This document shows, one piece after another, positions 18,318 through 27,465 of a stretch of DNA of 64,000 nt (position 1 is its first letter; every line of letters begins with the position of its first letter). Made by a program: the position numbers and the translations under genes. The notes beneath the pieces were generated by a model. The model had not been told where the DNA came from and made no database searches. It was given only the letters and a program-made list of their open reading frames with translations. Origin of the DNA: Gordonia jinghuaiqii (GTDB lineage: Bacteria > Actinomycetota > Actinomycetes > Mycobacteriales > Mycobacteriaceae); NCBI RefSeq assembly GCF_014041935.1, contig NZ_CP059491.1, positions 992,001 through 1,056,000 of the forward strand, given 5' to 3'.

Positions 18318-19136
18318 ATGTCCGCACCGTTCGACCCGGCCCGCATGCCACCCGATCCGTTCGAGTCGTCGAAACCGAAGATCCCCGACTCCGTCTCCAT
18401 CGCCGTCGAGCTGTGGGTGGCGGTGGTCGTCGGGCAGATCGTGGCGCTGTTCGCGCAGACGGGAACGTTCGTCGACACCGTGCGCGACCAGGTCCGTTCG
18501 GCGCCCCCGGAAGGTGTGACGTCCGACCAGCTCGAGTTCATGACGTCGTCGGGCTTCGTGGTCGGTGTCCTGGTCGCGATGTCGGTCTTCCTGACCGCGA
18601 TCACCGCGCTGATCGTGTGGTTCACCCGCAAGGGGTACAACTGGGCGCGCATCGTGCTGTCGGCGATGGGGGTCTACGTCGCGGTCAGCCTGCTGTTCTC
18701 ACTCTTCGCAGGCAACACCTCGCCGGCGTGGGCGATGGTCCCGCTGGTGATCAGCGGCGTCGCGGCGCTGGGTGCGACCGTGCTGCTGATGCGCGGGGAC
18801 TCGGAGACGTATTGCCGCACGATGGCCGCCGCACGCAAGCCACAGCCGGTCCTCCCGTCGTCGACGCCGTATCCCGGCGCACCCGGCCAGAATCCCTATG
18901 GCCAGAATCCGTACGGCCAGAATCCGTACGGGCAGAACCCCTACGGGCAGAACCCCTATGGCCAGAACCCGTACGGCCAGAATCCGTACGGCCAGAATCC
19001 GTACGGCCGGTCCGGCACCCCGTCCCAGCACGCCGCGCCCCCGGGTGACAGCCCGTATGGTGACAGCGAACATCGTGAGAAGGACGCCTCCGAGCGGCAT
19101 CCCGACAGCCCGAGCGAAGGACCGAAGAACCAGTGA
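18318..19136 (+). CDS. Membrane protein with C-terminal GQNPY repeats
   Basis: A 272-residue protein with about four membrane segments (nt 18400-18465, 18550-18620, 18650-18710, 18720-18790; e.g. VAVVVGQIVALFAQT and ALGATVLLM), followed by a Pro/Gly/Tyr-rich tail. The tail contains eight perfect GQNPY units and ends in an acidic stretch. Family and function are unknown; related small membrane proteins follow hemB in mycobacteria. The stop overlaps the next gene (GTGA), so the three small genes to 20136 form one operon. Confidence 0.8.
   Translation: MSAPFDPARMPPDPFESSKPKIPDSVSIAVELWVAVVVGQIVALFAQTGTFVDTVRDQVRSAPPEGVTSDQLEFMTSSGFVVGVLVAMSVFLTAITALIVWFTRKGYNWARIVLSAMGVYVAVSLLFSLFAGNTSPAWAMVPLVISGVAALGATVLLMRGDSETYCRTMAAARKPQPVLPSSTPYPGAPGQNPYGQNPYGQNPYGQNPYGQNPYGQNPYGQNPYGQNPYGRSGTPSQHAAPPGDSPYGDSEHREKDASERHPDSPSEGPKNQ
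18885..19004 (+). repeat. Eight tandem 15-nt units encoding GQNPY
   Basis: GGCCAGAATCCGTAC-type units repeat eight times within the tail of the preceding membrane protein. Third positions vary between CCG/CCC and TAC/TAT, so this is a real tandem array under protein-level selection rather than one recent expansion. The copy number may vary between strains. Confidence 0.9.
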
Positions 19137-19573
19137 CAAGTCCCGACCCGGAGCAGCGTCCGAAACTCGTCGTCTGGGCCTACCGGTGCTGGCTCGCATC
19201 GGGTGCGCTGCTCGTCCTGCTGGGCGCGCTCGTGGTGATCCTGTCGGCGGTCGCCGACTCGGGCACCGTCGCCTCCGGGGTGCTCGGTGTGATGGTCATC
19301 GTCGTGGGCGTCGCCTATGTCCTGCTCGGCAGCAAGGCCTTCACCGGCGACGTGCGATGGCGGTCGTCGCTGTCGGCGTTGACGCTCGTCGTCGTCGCGA
19401 TGCTCCTGTTCCTCAGCGTCGGTCTCGGATCTCCGCTCTTCGCCCTTGCGTTGATCGCCGCGCTCATCGGCCTCTTCGGGTCGCTGCTGGCCTACCGGCC
19501 GGACCCGGAGACCTGGTACACCGGCAAAGCCCCCGAACCCAAGAAGTCGCGTCCGCGCAAGAAGAACCCGTGA
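19133..19573 (+). CDS. Small four-helix membrane protein
   Basis: A 146-residue protein with four hydrophobic segments (WLASGALLVLLGALVVILSAV, VLGVMVIVVGVAYVLLG, LTLVVVAMLLFLSVGL, ALALIAALIGLFGSLLAY) and a basic C-terminal tail ending KKSRPRKKN. It starts on a GTG overlapping the upstream stop, and its own stop overlaps the next GTG. Function unknown; its place in a coupled three-gene set suggests a shared membrane complex. Confidence 0.82.
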   Translation: MTSPDPEQRPKLVVWAYRCWLASGALLVLLGALVVILSAVADSGTVASGVLGVMVIVVGVAYVLLGSKAFTGDVRWRSSLSALTLVVVAMLLFLSVGLGSPLFALALIAALIGLFGSLLAYRPDPETWYTGKAPEPKKSRPRKKNP

Positions 19574-20136
19574 GCGACGACGAGATCTCCGACGCGGACC
19601 CGGGTGAGGTTCTGTTCCACGAGTCCGGCGGCAGTCGCTGGGTGGTCCTCATCGGACCGCTGCTCGTGGGGGCGGTTCTCCTGATGGAGATCCTGGGTCC
19701 CGGGCAGGTGCACTGGCCGGTGCTGGCGGTGTTCTTCGTGGTCCTGTTCGGGTTCTCGCTCGTGCAGGTCACCGCGGCGCGACGCCACGTCAGCGTCGAA
19801 CTGACCGAGACGGCCCTGCGTCAGGGCACCGTGACCACCCCGCTGGCCGACATCGAGAAGATCTTCCCGCCCAACCACGGCCACGCCCCCGAGGACTGGG
19901 AGAGCAGCTCGGCGCTCGGTGAGCTGCACGGCGTACCGCGCAGGCGCCGGGGCATCGGTGTGGAACTGGCCGACGGCCGGCTCGCACAGGCGTGGGCGCG
20001 CGATGTCGAGCGGCTCCGCAGCGAACTCACCCAGGCCCACGAGGCCGTGCGCCTGGGATTACCTCCCAAGGGAACAACGAAGGCTTCCGGGAAACGCCTC
20101 CCGGACAAGCCGACCGATCAGGACGCCACCGAATGA
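19570..20136 (+). CDS. DUF3093-like or PH-like membrane protein
   Basis: A 188-residue protein with two membrane helices (WVVLIGPLLVGAVLLMEIL, WPVLAVFFVVLFGFSLVQV) followed by a cytoplasmic domain (HVSVELTETALRQGTVTTPLADIEKIFP...GIGVELADGRLAQAWARDVERLRSEL). The strand-turn pattern after the helices resembles DUF3093 and bacterial PH-type membrane proteins. It starts at the GTG of a GTGA overlap. Its 3' end overlaps the convergent catalase-fold gene by 19 nt. The precise family is uncertain. Confidence 0.78.
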   Translation: MSDDEISDADPGEVLFHESGGSRWVVLIGPLLVGAVLLMEILGPGQVHWPVLAVFFVVLFGFSLVQVTAARRHVSVELTETALRQGTVTTPLADIEKIFPPNHGHAPEDWESSSALGELHGVPRRRRGIGVELADGRLAQAWARDVERLRSELTQAHEAVRLGLPPKGTTKASGKRLPDKPTDQDATE

Positions 20137-20828
20137 CGTCCGGCCCGGCTGTCGCGGTAGGCGCGGCGTCGTAGGTCGCCCAGCCACGACGGCGCGAACT
20201 CGACGCCGTCCGGTTTGTGCAGGATCGGATCGAAGTCGACGTCGAGACCGGTCAGGAGATGATCGAGTTCGATGCGCGCGATCGGTACGAAACGTCGGCT
20301 GCCGGCTTCGAGGATGATCACGATCGGCTTGTTCTGCCGCACGAAGGCGGCCAGATCCTCGATCGAGAGTCCCGAGGCGTCGGCGGGCTCGAGAATGCGG
20401 GCGCGAATCCAGTACAGCTCACCGTCGTGGCGGTACGGCGTCAGGCTCGAGACCTCGGTGGCCCAGTGAGTGGTCGGCAGCGGTACCGGGAGCCGTCCGG
20501 ACAGCGGTGCCGGCCCCGCGAGCAGGAGGTCCCACGCACCCGCCGCGGTGGTGCCCGGCGAACGCGCGGCGGTGGCGGTGTCGGTCGCGGGCGACGATGA
20601 GGCGGGAAAACGGATGGCGAGGCCGACGATGTCGGGCAGCCCGCCGGGCGTGCCGATCCCCTTGGACACCCGCACCGACACCGGGCCGCTGCGGAAGGGG
20701 AGCGGATGGTCGCCGGAGACCGCGGCACTACCGCCGCAGAGCAGCCCGTCGGGGTGGAACACCCGCGCGTGGCGGAGCGCGCTGAGCCAGCCGAACGGCG
20801 CGGTGATCAGGTCAGGAAGTGTGTTCAT
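20118..20828 (-). CDS. Catalase-fold protein (often annotated phosphodiesterase)
   Basis: A 236-residue protein related to the catalase core family found across Mycobacteriales (start block LPDLITAPFGWLSALRHARVFHPDGLLCGG). Other blocks are SVRVSKGIGTPGGLPDIVGLAIRFP, reminiscent of the R-x-SK-G-G-DxxGxA(I)R substrate-channel region of catalase-like proteins, and FVPIARIELDHLL. Catalytic His/Asn of true catalase are not evident, so activity is uncertain. ATG at 20828 has CGGAG upstream and a start that fits the fold; a longer start at 20891 is less likely. It is 94 nt downstream of the Mn-catalase gene and likely co-transcribed, which suggests a peroxide-related role. Confidence 0.7.
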   Translation of the reverse strand: MNTLPDLITAPFGWLSALRHARVFHPDGLLCGGSAAVSGDHPLPFRSGPVSVRVSKGIGTPGGLPDIVGLAIRFPASSSPATDTATAARSPGTTAAGAWDLLLAGPAPLSGRLPVPLPTTHWATEVSSLTPYRHDGELYWIRARILEPADASGLSIEDLAAFVRQNKPIVIILEAGSRRFVPIARIELDHLLTGLDVDFDPILHKPDGVEFAPSWLGDLRRRAYRDSRAGRHSVAS

Positions 20829-20922
20829 CGTCAACTCCGGGTGGTCGAGGGAGGACGAGCGCGGCCCGGCCGTGAACCCATGCGGGCTCACGACCGGGCG
20901 CGCACTGCGTCACCGAACTGAC

Positions 20923-21837
20923 TTATCCGCTCGGATCGGGATCGACGACGTCCTTGATCTTGCCCATGAGGCCCTTCTCCGTGCCGAACTTGGGCTTCTG
21001 CGGCGTGCCCATCGACCCGTCGTAGGTGACGTAGAGCTTCGGGTCCGGCGGGGGACCGGACTGGCGGTCGCCGAGCGGCTGCGGATCGGCCAGGAACTTG
21101 AACTCGTGCGCGCCATCGGGGGTGGGGCCGCTGGCCCAGCCGCCCTTGTCCGAGTCCGCACCGTCGGACAGGTGCCACAGGGTGCTGGCGTGCTCGCTGT
21201 ACTCCTCGTCGAAGAGGTCGTTGGGAGCGATGGTGCCCTCCAGGCCGTCGGCCTTCAGCTCCTCGATGCCCTTGAGCCAGAGATTCTGATGGAAGGTGTC
21301 ACGAGCCAGGTTGAAGCGCAGCATGTCCTTGACGCCAGGGTCGTCGGTCATGTGCCAGAGACGTGCGGTCGCCACACGACCCTGGGCTTCGGCGGTCACA
21401 TTGGCGTGGAAGTCCGCGAGCAGGTTGCCACTGTGTGTGATGTAGCCGCTGTTCCACGGCACGCCGTTGCTGTCGGCAAGGCGGGGTCCGCCGCCGGAGA
21501 AGACGGCCTGCGTGGGATCCGAGCCACCCAGCACCGCCGCGACCACCGGATCGCCGAGGGCGTTGGCGGTGGAATCGGTGACCGGAGCACCTTCGAGCAG
21601 GCGGGCGACCATGGTGGCGATCATCTCCACGTGACCGATCTCCTCGGTCGCGATGTCCATGATCATGTCCTTGTACTTGCCCTTCATGCGGCAGTTCCAG
21701 CCCTGCATGAGGTACTGCATGGTGACGGTCATCTCGCCGTAGGCCCCGCCGAGCAGCTCTTGGAGTTTGCGGGCGTAGACGGGGTCCGGCTTCTCCGGCT
21801 TGACGTCGAATTGCATGTAATCGGTGTGGCGGAACAT
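20923..21837 (-). CDS. Manganese catalase (non-haem)
   Basis: A 304-residue ferritin-like dimanganese catalase that converts hydrogen peroxide to water and oxygen. Visible di-metal blocks are GAYGEMTVTMQYLMQGW (first Glu helix), ATEEIGHVEMIATMV (Glu-x-x-His), AEAQGRVATARLW and the RDTFHQNLW block carrying a later His. The C-terminal lid (KLYVTYDGSMGTPQKPKFG) is typical of this family. The divergent spacer to the amidohydrolase gene (21838-22163) should contain its promoter. Confidence 0.95.
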   Translation of the reverse strand: MFRHTDYMQFDVKPEKPDPVYARKLQELLGGAYGEMTVTMQYLMQGWNCRMKGKYKDMIMDIATEEIGHVEMIATMVARLLEGAPVTDSTANALGDPVVAAVLGGSDPTQAVFSGGGPRLADSNGVPWNSGYITHSGNLLADFHANVTAEAQGRVATARLWHMTDDPGVKDMLRFNLARDTFHQNLWLKGIEELKADGLEGTIAPNDLFDEEYSEHASTLWHLSDGADSDKGGWASGPTPDGAHEFKFLADPQPLGDRQSGPPPDPKLYVTYDGSMGTPQKPKFGTEKGLMGKIKDVVDPDPSG

Positions 21838-22163
21838 GAATTCCCCTCACGAAATGGTGTTGTCACCCGAGATGGGTCGTTCGGCGGCATCGGCGAAGTC
21901 GGGGTGGGAGACGGCGGCTCGCCATGTTGCACACCCGACGCGGCGGTTTGCTGCACGACGTCGGTCTCCATGGGATGCCCGATGCGACAGGGTTCAAACA
22001 ATTCGGATCGTGGAACGGGGGATGCCGATCCCGAACCCGGAAAACGCGATCGTGAAGTGCGGGTTGCGGGCACACTGGCAGATGTACGCACACCGTGCCC
22101 GCGGACCTCGCCCGCACGCCGACCAGCCGCCGGGTTCTCCTCCCGGCAGAGTTCGAGGCTCAC
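21838..22163. other. 326-bp divergent intergenic region
   Basis: This spacer separates the Mn-catalase (-) and amidohydrolase (+) genes. It must hold both promoters, but I see no palindromic operator strong enough to name and no coding segment with a start signal. Confidence 0.4.
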
Positions 22164-23441
22164 ATGACGACAACCGGTGCCACCACAATCTCCGACATCG
22201 CCATCGACCCGGGCCTGGTCGATCTGTACAAGGATCTGCACCGGCATCCGGAGCTGGGTTTCACCGAGCACCGGACTTCCGGCATCGTCGCCGAACGGCT
22301 GGGCGCGGCCGGATTCGAGGTGACCACCGGCGTCGGCGGGACCGGCGTGGTCGGGGTGCTGCGCAACGGGACCGGGCCCACGGCGCTGCTGCGCGCCGAC
22401 ATGGATGCGCTGCCCGTACGCGAGGACACCGGTCTCGACTACGCCAGCACCGTCACCTACACCGACGCCGCCGGCAAGACCGTGCCGGTGGCGCACGCGT
22501 GCGGTCACGACCTGCACACCACCTGCCTGCTCGGCGCCGCAGCGATCCTGGCGGGGGACCGGTCGTCGTGGCGGGGCACGCTGCTGACCGTGTTCCAGCC
22601 CGCCGAGGAACTCGGCTCCGGCGCCCAGTCCATGGTCGACGACGGGCTGTTCGACCGGTTCCCGAAGCCCGACGTGGTGCTCGGCCAGCACGTGGCACCG
22701 CTGCCCGCAGGCACCATCGCCGCCCACCCCGGCCCGGCCTATGCCGGTTCGGATTCGCTCCGCGTGCGGTTGGTGGGGCGGGGCGCCCACGGCTCGATGC
22801 CCGAGGCGTCGGTGGATCCGGTGGTGCTCGCCGCGTCGACGGTGATGCGCCTGCAGACCATCGTCTCCCGCGAGATACCCAGTACCGCAACGGCTGTGCT
22901 CACCGTCGGGTCGATCCACGCGGGCGACGCCGCGAACGTGATCCCCAACACCGCCGAGATCCAGCTCAACATCCGCAGCTACGACGCCGCGGTGCGGCAA
23001 CGCATCCTCGACGCGGTCGGCCGCATCGTGGCGGGGGAGGCCGCGACAGCGGGTGCGCCCGACGACCCGACCATCACCGAGATCGAACGGTTTCCCGTCG
23101 TCACCAACGACGCCGCGGCACTGGGCACGACGCTCGGTGCGTTCGCGGAGTGGTTGGGGGAGAACATGATCTTCGACCCGGGTGCCGGGGCCGGCAGCGA
23201 GGACGTGGGCATCCTCGCCACCAGCTCCGGTGCGCCGCTGTCCTATTGGCTGCTGGGCGGCGCCGACCCGACGTTGTTCACGACGCTGGGGACGGGGCCG
23301 GCGCAGTCGATCCTGACCGACCCCGCCCTGCTGAGCATCCCGTCGAATCACTCACCGCACTACGCGCCGGTGATCGACCCGACGCTGACCATCGGGGTGC
23401 GCGCCCTCATCCTCGCGGTGAGGACGTGGCTACCGGGTTGA
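22164..23441 (+). CDS. M20-family amidohydrolase (peptidase/deacylase)
   Basis: A 425-residue M20D-type metallohydrolase. It shows HRHPELGFTEHRTS at the N terminus, LLRADMDALPV with the first metal Asp, AHACGHDLHTTCLLGAA (His-Asp-x-His, with the bridging cysteine typical of M20D), VFQPAEELGSGAQ with the catalytic/bridging Glu pair, and a dimerisation domain starting RLVGRGAHGSMPE. Such enzymes remove acyl or amino-acid groups from N-acyl amino acids or hippurate-like substrates. ATG at 22164 has GAGGC upstream; an in-frame start at 22095 is possible. It converges with the acyl-CoA dehydrogenase gene. Confidence 0.93.
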   Translation: MTTTGATTISDIAIDPGLVDLYKDLHRHPELGFTEHRTSGIVAERLGAAGFEVTTGVGGTGVVGVLRNGTGPTALLRADMDALPVREDTGLDYASTVTYTDAAGKTVPVAHACGHDLHTTCLLGAAAILAGDRSSWRGTLLTVFQPAEELGSGAQSMVDDGLFDRFPKPDVVLGQHVAPLPAGTIAAHPGPAYAGSDSLRVRLVGRGAHGSMPEASVDPVVLAASTVMRLQTIVSREIPSTATAVLTVGSIHAGDAANVIPNTAEIQLNIRSYDAAVRQRILDAVGRIVAGEAATAGAPDDPTITEIERFPVVTNDAAALGTTLGAFAEWLGENMIFDPGAGAGSEDVGILATSSGAPLSYWLLGGADPTLFTTLGTGPAQSILTDPALLSIPSNHSPHYAPVIDPTLTIGVRALILAVRTWLPG

Positions 23442-23451
23442 GCCGTGCGCT

Positions 23452-25509
23452 CTAGCCGTTGACGAGCATCGGTGCGCGCAGCAACTCCTCGGGCACGCCG
23501 AAGGCGTCGACCAGCGACCGCGCGTGCGGGCGCAGTTCCTGGCACAGCTCGTTGACACCGCGTCGGATCGCCTTGGCGCGCTCGACCGAGATGTGCCGGT
23601 GCATCAGGAACCACGACAGGTCGTCCTCGAGTGCGGAGTAGACGAACAGGTCGCAGACCTTGCCCAGAAGTTCAGCGGCCGAACGGGAATCGCAGCTCCC
23701 GATCGCCTCGATGAAGGCTTCGAGTACGACTCGTTCGATGTGTGCCTGGCCGACCTTGAGCAGGTGGTCCTGCGCGTTGTTGAACACCTCGAAATCGTCG
23801 TTCTCGTCGTCGAGCGCCCGGCGCAAGCGCTGGGCGCAGGTGCGCACGAGGTGGTCCTCGCGATCGCGGAACAGCCTGATCTGGGTGCTGCGGTCGGTCA
23901 GTGCCGACTTCTCGGTGTCCTCGTCGGAGCTGTCGAGCAGTGTCTGCACCACCTGGCGCACCGCAGTCTTCTCGACGACCACGTCGCGCGCCATGCCGGC
24001 GATGAACCGCACCCAGCCGCCGGCCGAAAGGCCCTGCACGTCTTCGGAATACGCCGACAGCAGTTCCTTGGCGATCAGCTGCGTCATGATCGTGTTGTCA
24101 CCTTCGAAGGTGGTGAACACGTCGATGTCGCCGCGCATGATCGACAGCTGGTTCTCGTCGAGATAGCCTGCACCGCCACAGGCCTCCCGGCTGACGTTGA
24201 TCGCATGCGAGGCGTGCCAGGTGGCGTAGGCCTTCAGGCCTGCGGCCTGGCCCTCGAGCTGACGCTGCCGGCCGGCGTCGGAGTCGTCGGGTGCGACCGA
24301 CTGGACCTCGTGCAGCTCGGCGACGATCTCGTTCTGGGCGAACGCGATCGCATAGGATTTGGCGATGAGCGGCAACAGCTTTCGCTGATGACCCAGGTAG
24401 TCCAGAACGGTGATCTCGTCGGTGGCGTCGGGCGCCTCGAACTGCTTGCGGATCAGACCGTAGCGGGTGGCGAGGGTGAGGGCCTTGCGGCCCGCGGCAC
24501 CTGCGGTGGCCGCGACGCTCACCCGGCCGCGGATGAGGGTGCCGAGCATCGTGAAGAAGCGGCGGTTGGCGTTCTCGATCGGCGAGCTGTAGCTGCCGTC
24601 GTCGGCGACGTCGCCGTAGCGGTTGAGCAGGTTCTCCGCCGGGACGCGGACGTTGTCGAACATGATGCGACCGTTGTCCACACCGGCGAGCCCGCCCTTG
24701 TAGCCGCAGTCGCTGGTGGTGACACCGGGCAGATCGTTGCCGTCCTCGTCGCGAATGGGCACCACGAGACAGTGCACGCCGCGTCCGGACGGCTCTTCGT
24801 CGGGGCCGCCGGTGATCAGCTGTGCGAACACCGCGGCGTAACGGGCGTGCTCGGCGGCGCCGCCGATGTAGTCCTTGCGCGACGACGGGGTGGGGGAGTT
24901 GATCACGAACTCGCGGGCGGCCGGGTCGTAGGTCGCGGTGGTCTCGATCGCCTGGACGTTGGACCCGTGGCCCGTCTCGGTCATCGCGAAGCAGCCCAGG
25001 ACGTCGAGGTCGATGATGCCGGGCACGTACTTCTGGTGGTGACGTTCGGTGCCGAGGTTCTCCACGGCCCCGCCGAACAGACCCCACTGCACGCCGGCCT
25101 TGACCATCAGTGACAGGTCGGCGTAGCCGAGCATCTCGATGGCGGTGATCGACGCACCGATGTCGCCGGTGCCGCCGTGGTCTGAGGCGAATCCTGCCGC
25201 GGCGAAGCCCTGTGATGCCAGCTCCCGCATCACCTCGAGGGTGTGCGCACGGGCCTGCTCGAGGGTGCGCGAGGGGTCGGGGAGCAGGTCCGCGCGGTTG
25301 GAGTTCTCGCGCACCGTGTCCCTGGTCGAGCGCCAGCGGCCGTCGAGGACGTAGCGCAGGTTGTCGACGAGAAGTGCGCGTTCCTCGGCCGACAGCTCGT
25401 CGTCGGCGGAGACATCGGCCGTGGGCACCGGATCGTCGATGGTGGGTTCTTTCGCGATCGGGGTGGACGGGGTGGTCGTCGGTGAGGGACTCTCGGTGGG
25501 AGTTGCCAT
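23452..25509 (-). CDS. Acyl-CoA dehydrogenase / acyl-CoA oxidase-like flavoprotein
   Basis: A 685-residue member of the ACAD superfamily, longer than the usual 390 residues, with acyl-CoA oxidase-type features: LGCFAMTETGHGSNVQ (FAD-binding loop), SREACGGAGYLDENQLS, and FTTFEGDNTIMTQLIAKELL near residue 465. A C-terminal extra domain of about 200 residues follows, as in peroxisomal-type acyl-CoA oxidases. It should introduce a 2,3-double bond into acyl-CoA. ATG at 25509 is preceded by GGTGG. It is divergent from the acyl-CoA ligase gene over a 220-bp spacer, suggesting a joint fatty- or carboxylic-acid degradation module. Confidence 0.92.
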   Translation of the reverse strand: MATPTESPSPTTTPSTPIAKEPTIDDPVPTADVSADDELSAEERALLVDNLRYVLDGRWRSTRDTVRENSNRADLLPDPSRTLEQARAHTLEVMRELASQGFAAAGFASDHGGTGDIGASITAIEMLGYADLSLMVKAGVQWGLFGGAVENLGTERHHQKYVPGIIDLDVLGCFAMTETGHGSNVQAIETTATYDPAAREFVINSPTPSSRKDYIGGAAEHARYAAVFAQLITGGPDEEPSGRGVHCLVVPIRDEDGNDLPGVTTSDCGYKGGLAGVDNGRIMFDNVRVPAENLLNRYGDVADDGSYSSPIENANRRFFTMLGTLIRGRVSVAATAGAAGRKALTLATRYGLIRKQFEAPDATDEITVLDYLGHQRKLLPLIAKSYAIAFAQNEIVAELHEVQSVAPDDSDAGRQRQLEGQAAGLKAYATWHASHAINVSREACGGAGYLDENQLSIMRGDIDVFTTFEGDNTIMTQLIAKELLSAYSEDVQGLSAGGWVRFIAGMARDVVVEKTAVRQVVQTLLDSSDEDTEKSALTDRSTQIRLFRDREDHLVRTCAQRLRRALDDENDDFEVFNNAQDHLLKVGQAHIERVVLEAFIEAIGSCDSRSAAELLGKVCDLFVYSALEDDLSWFLMHRHISVERAKAIRRGVNELCQELRPHARSLVDAFGVPEELLRAPMLVNG

Positions 25510-25729
25510 GTATCCACCGTACGTAGTGCTCACAGGTCCTCCGCCGGGAAACCCGCTTTTTGGGGTACCCGCTACGGCCTGCGGCCACGCACCAAACCGG
25601 TCACGTTCGCGGCGTCGGACCCCCTCTTCGGGGGGTGTCGGCGTCGTGGTGTGACCGATACCCTTCATGCCCGTCGTAGCAAGGTGCCGTCACATCGGCG
25701 GAACCGGTGACACGAGGCACGGAGGAAAG

Positions 25730-27409
25730 ATGTCGGAGTTCACCCCAGATCCACTCGCGGCCGACGCGGGGCCGGCGACCGCCGACTGGGAGGGCGCGAA
25801 CCGTTCCGAACTGACCCCGCTCCGCTTCCTCGAACGTTCCGCGGCGGTCTTCCCTGACCGCGAGGCCATCGTCTACGGCGAGCGCCGGTACTCCTATGCC
25901 GAGTTCGGCGACCACGTCCAGCGCCTGGCACGGGTGCTGCGCGAGGCGATCACACCGGGAGATCGCGTGGCCTATCTGGCTCCGAACATCCCGGAGATGC
26001 TGATCGCGCACTACGCGGTGCCGCTGGCCGGCGGGATCCTCGTCGCGCTGAACTCGCGGCTCGCCGGTCCCGAGCTGGTCTACATCCTGCAGCATTCCGG
26101 CGCCACGGTCCTCTACTTCGATGCCGAGTTCCGCGACACCGTCGCCGCGATCATCGACGACGTGCCCGCCGTCGGCACCGTCGTGGAGATCGCCGACCCC
26201 GAATTCGGGCAGACACCCGGGCCGGTGGCCGATGCGGGCATACCCGGACTGGTGTCCTACGACGACCACCTCGCAGGCGCGGATGCCCTCGACCCGACGC
26301 CCATCCCGTGGGTCGTCGACGACGAGGACGCGATCATCGCGATCAACTACACCTCGGGGACCACCGGAAAACCCAAGGGCGTCATGTACACCCATCGCGG
26401 TGCCTACCTGAACTCCTTCGGCGAGACCTTCCACAACCAGTTCACCGGGGCGTCGCGGTACCTGTGGACGCTGCCGATGTTCCACTGCAACGGCTGGTGC
26501 ACCCCGTGGGCGGTCACCCATGCCGGCGCGACGCACATCTGCCTGCGTGCCGTGCGCGCCGACGCGATCTGGGATGCCATCGAGCAGCTCGGGGTCACTC
26601 ACATGTGCGGCGCGCCGACGGTGTGTACGACGATCGTCGGCTCGCCGCGCGCCCACCGGCTGGACACCCCGCTGCGCATCACCACCGCGGGCGCGCCGCC
26701 GTCGCCGACCGTGATCGGTGCGCTCGAGGCGATCGGCGTGACCGTGGTGCACGTGTACGGGCTCACCGAGGTGTACGGCCCGTACACGATCTGCGAGTAC
26801 CAAGAGGCCTGGGACGCACTGGAACCCGGCGAACGAGCCACCAAACTCTCCCGTCAGGGGGTTGGCATGGTGCAGGCCGAGACCGCCCGGGTGGTCGTGC
26901 AGGAGCAGCTGCCGCTGACCGATGTGCCCGCCGACGGCGAGACGATGGGCGAGATCGTCCTGCGCGGCAACAACGTGATGGCGGGCTACTTCCGCGATCC
27001 CGACGAGACGCGGAAGGCGTTCGCGGGCGGCTGGTTTCACACCGGCGACCTCGGCGTGATGCATCCCGACGGCTACATTCAGCTGCGTGACCGCGCCAAG
27101 GACATCATCATCTCCGGCGGCGAGAACATCTCGACGATCGAGGTCGAGCAGGCCCTCGTCAGCCACGACGCGGTCGCCGACGTCGCGGTCATCGGTGTGC
27201 CCGACGAGAAGTGGGGCGAACGGCCCCGCGCGTACGTCCTGGTGGTGGCGGGTCAGACGGTGACCTCCGACGACCTCATCGCACACGGCAAGCGGTTGCT
27301 CGCGGGCTACAAGGTGCCCCGCGACATCGTGTTCTCCGAGGATCTGCCGCGCACACCGACGGGCAAGGTCCTCAAGGCGGAACTGCGACAGCAGGCGGCC
27401 GGCTCCTGA
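25730..27409 (+). CDS. Acyl-CoA synthetase (AMP-forming)
   Basis: A 559-residue ANL-superfamily ligase. The P-loop motif is INYTSGTTGKPKGVMYTHRG, followed by LPMFHCNGW, ITTAGAPPSP, VYGLTEVYGPYT (A5), FHTGDLGVMHPDGYI (A7), DIIISGGENIS (A8) and the C-terminal catalytic lysine region LPRTPTGKVLKAELR. It activates a carboxylic acid as acyl-AMP and transfers it to CoA. ATG at 25730 follows GGAGGAAAG, an ideal ribosome binding site. It lies between the divergent oxidase and the co-directional TetR gene, so local control by that regulator is plausible. Chain-length preference cannot be read. Confidence 0.94.
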   Translation: MSEFTPDPLAADAGPATADWEGANRSELTPLRFLERSAAVFPDREAIVYGERRYSYAEFGDHVQRLARVLREAITPGDRVAYLAPNIPEMLIAHYAVPLAGGILVALNSRLAGPELVYILQHSGATVLYFDAEFRDTVAAIIDDVPAVGTVVEIADPEFGQTPGPVADAGIPGLVSYDDHLAGADALDPTPIPWVVDDEDAIIAINYTSGTTGKPKGVMYTHRGAYLNSFGETFHNQFTGASRYLWTLPMFHCNGWCTPWAVTHAGATHICLRAVRADAIWDAIEQLGVTHMCGAPTVCTTIVGSPRAHRLDTPLRITTAGAPPSPTVIGALEAIGVTVVHVYGLTEVYGPYTICEYQEAWDALEPGERATKLSRQGVGMVQAETARVVVQEQLPLTDVPADGETMGEIVLRGNNVMAGYFRDPDETRKAFAGGWFHTGDLGVMHPDGYIQLRDRAKDIIISGGENISTIEVEQALVSHDAVADVAVIGVPDEKWGERPRAYVLVVAGQTVTSDDLIAHGKRLLAGYKVPRDIVFSEDLPRTPTGKVLKAELRQQAAGS

Positions 27410-27465
27410 CACCGATTTCTCGCACGCGTGCCGGCGTCGGCACGCGGTGTGGTGATACTTGACCC

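Noticed and set aside
18885..19004. Tandem repeats read as a CRISPR array
   Set aside because: Units are 15 nt without spacers and encode GQNPY; no Cas genes are present.
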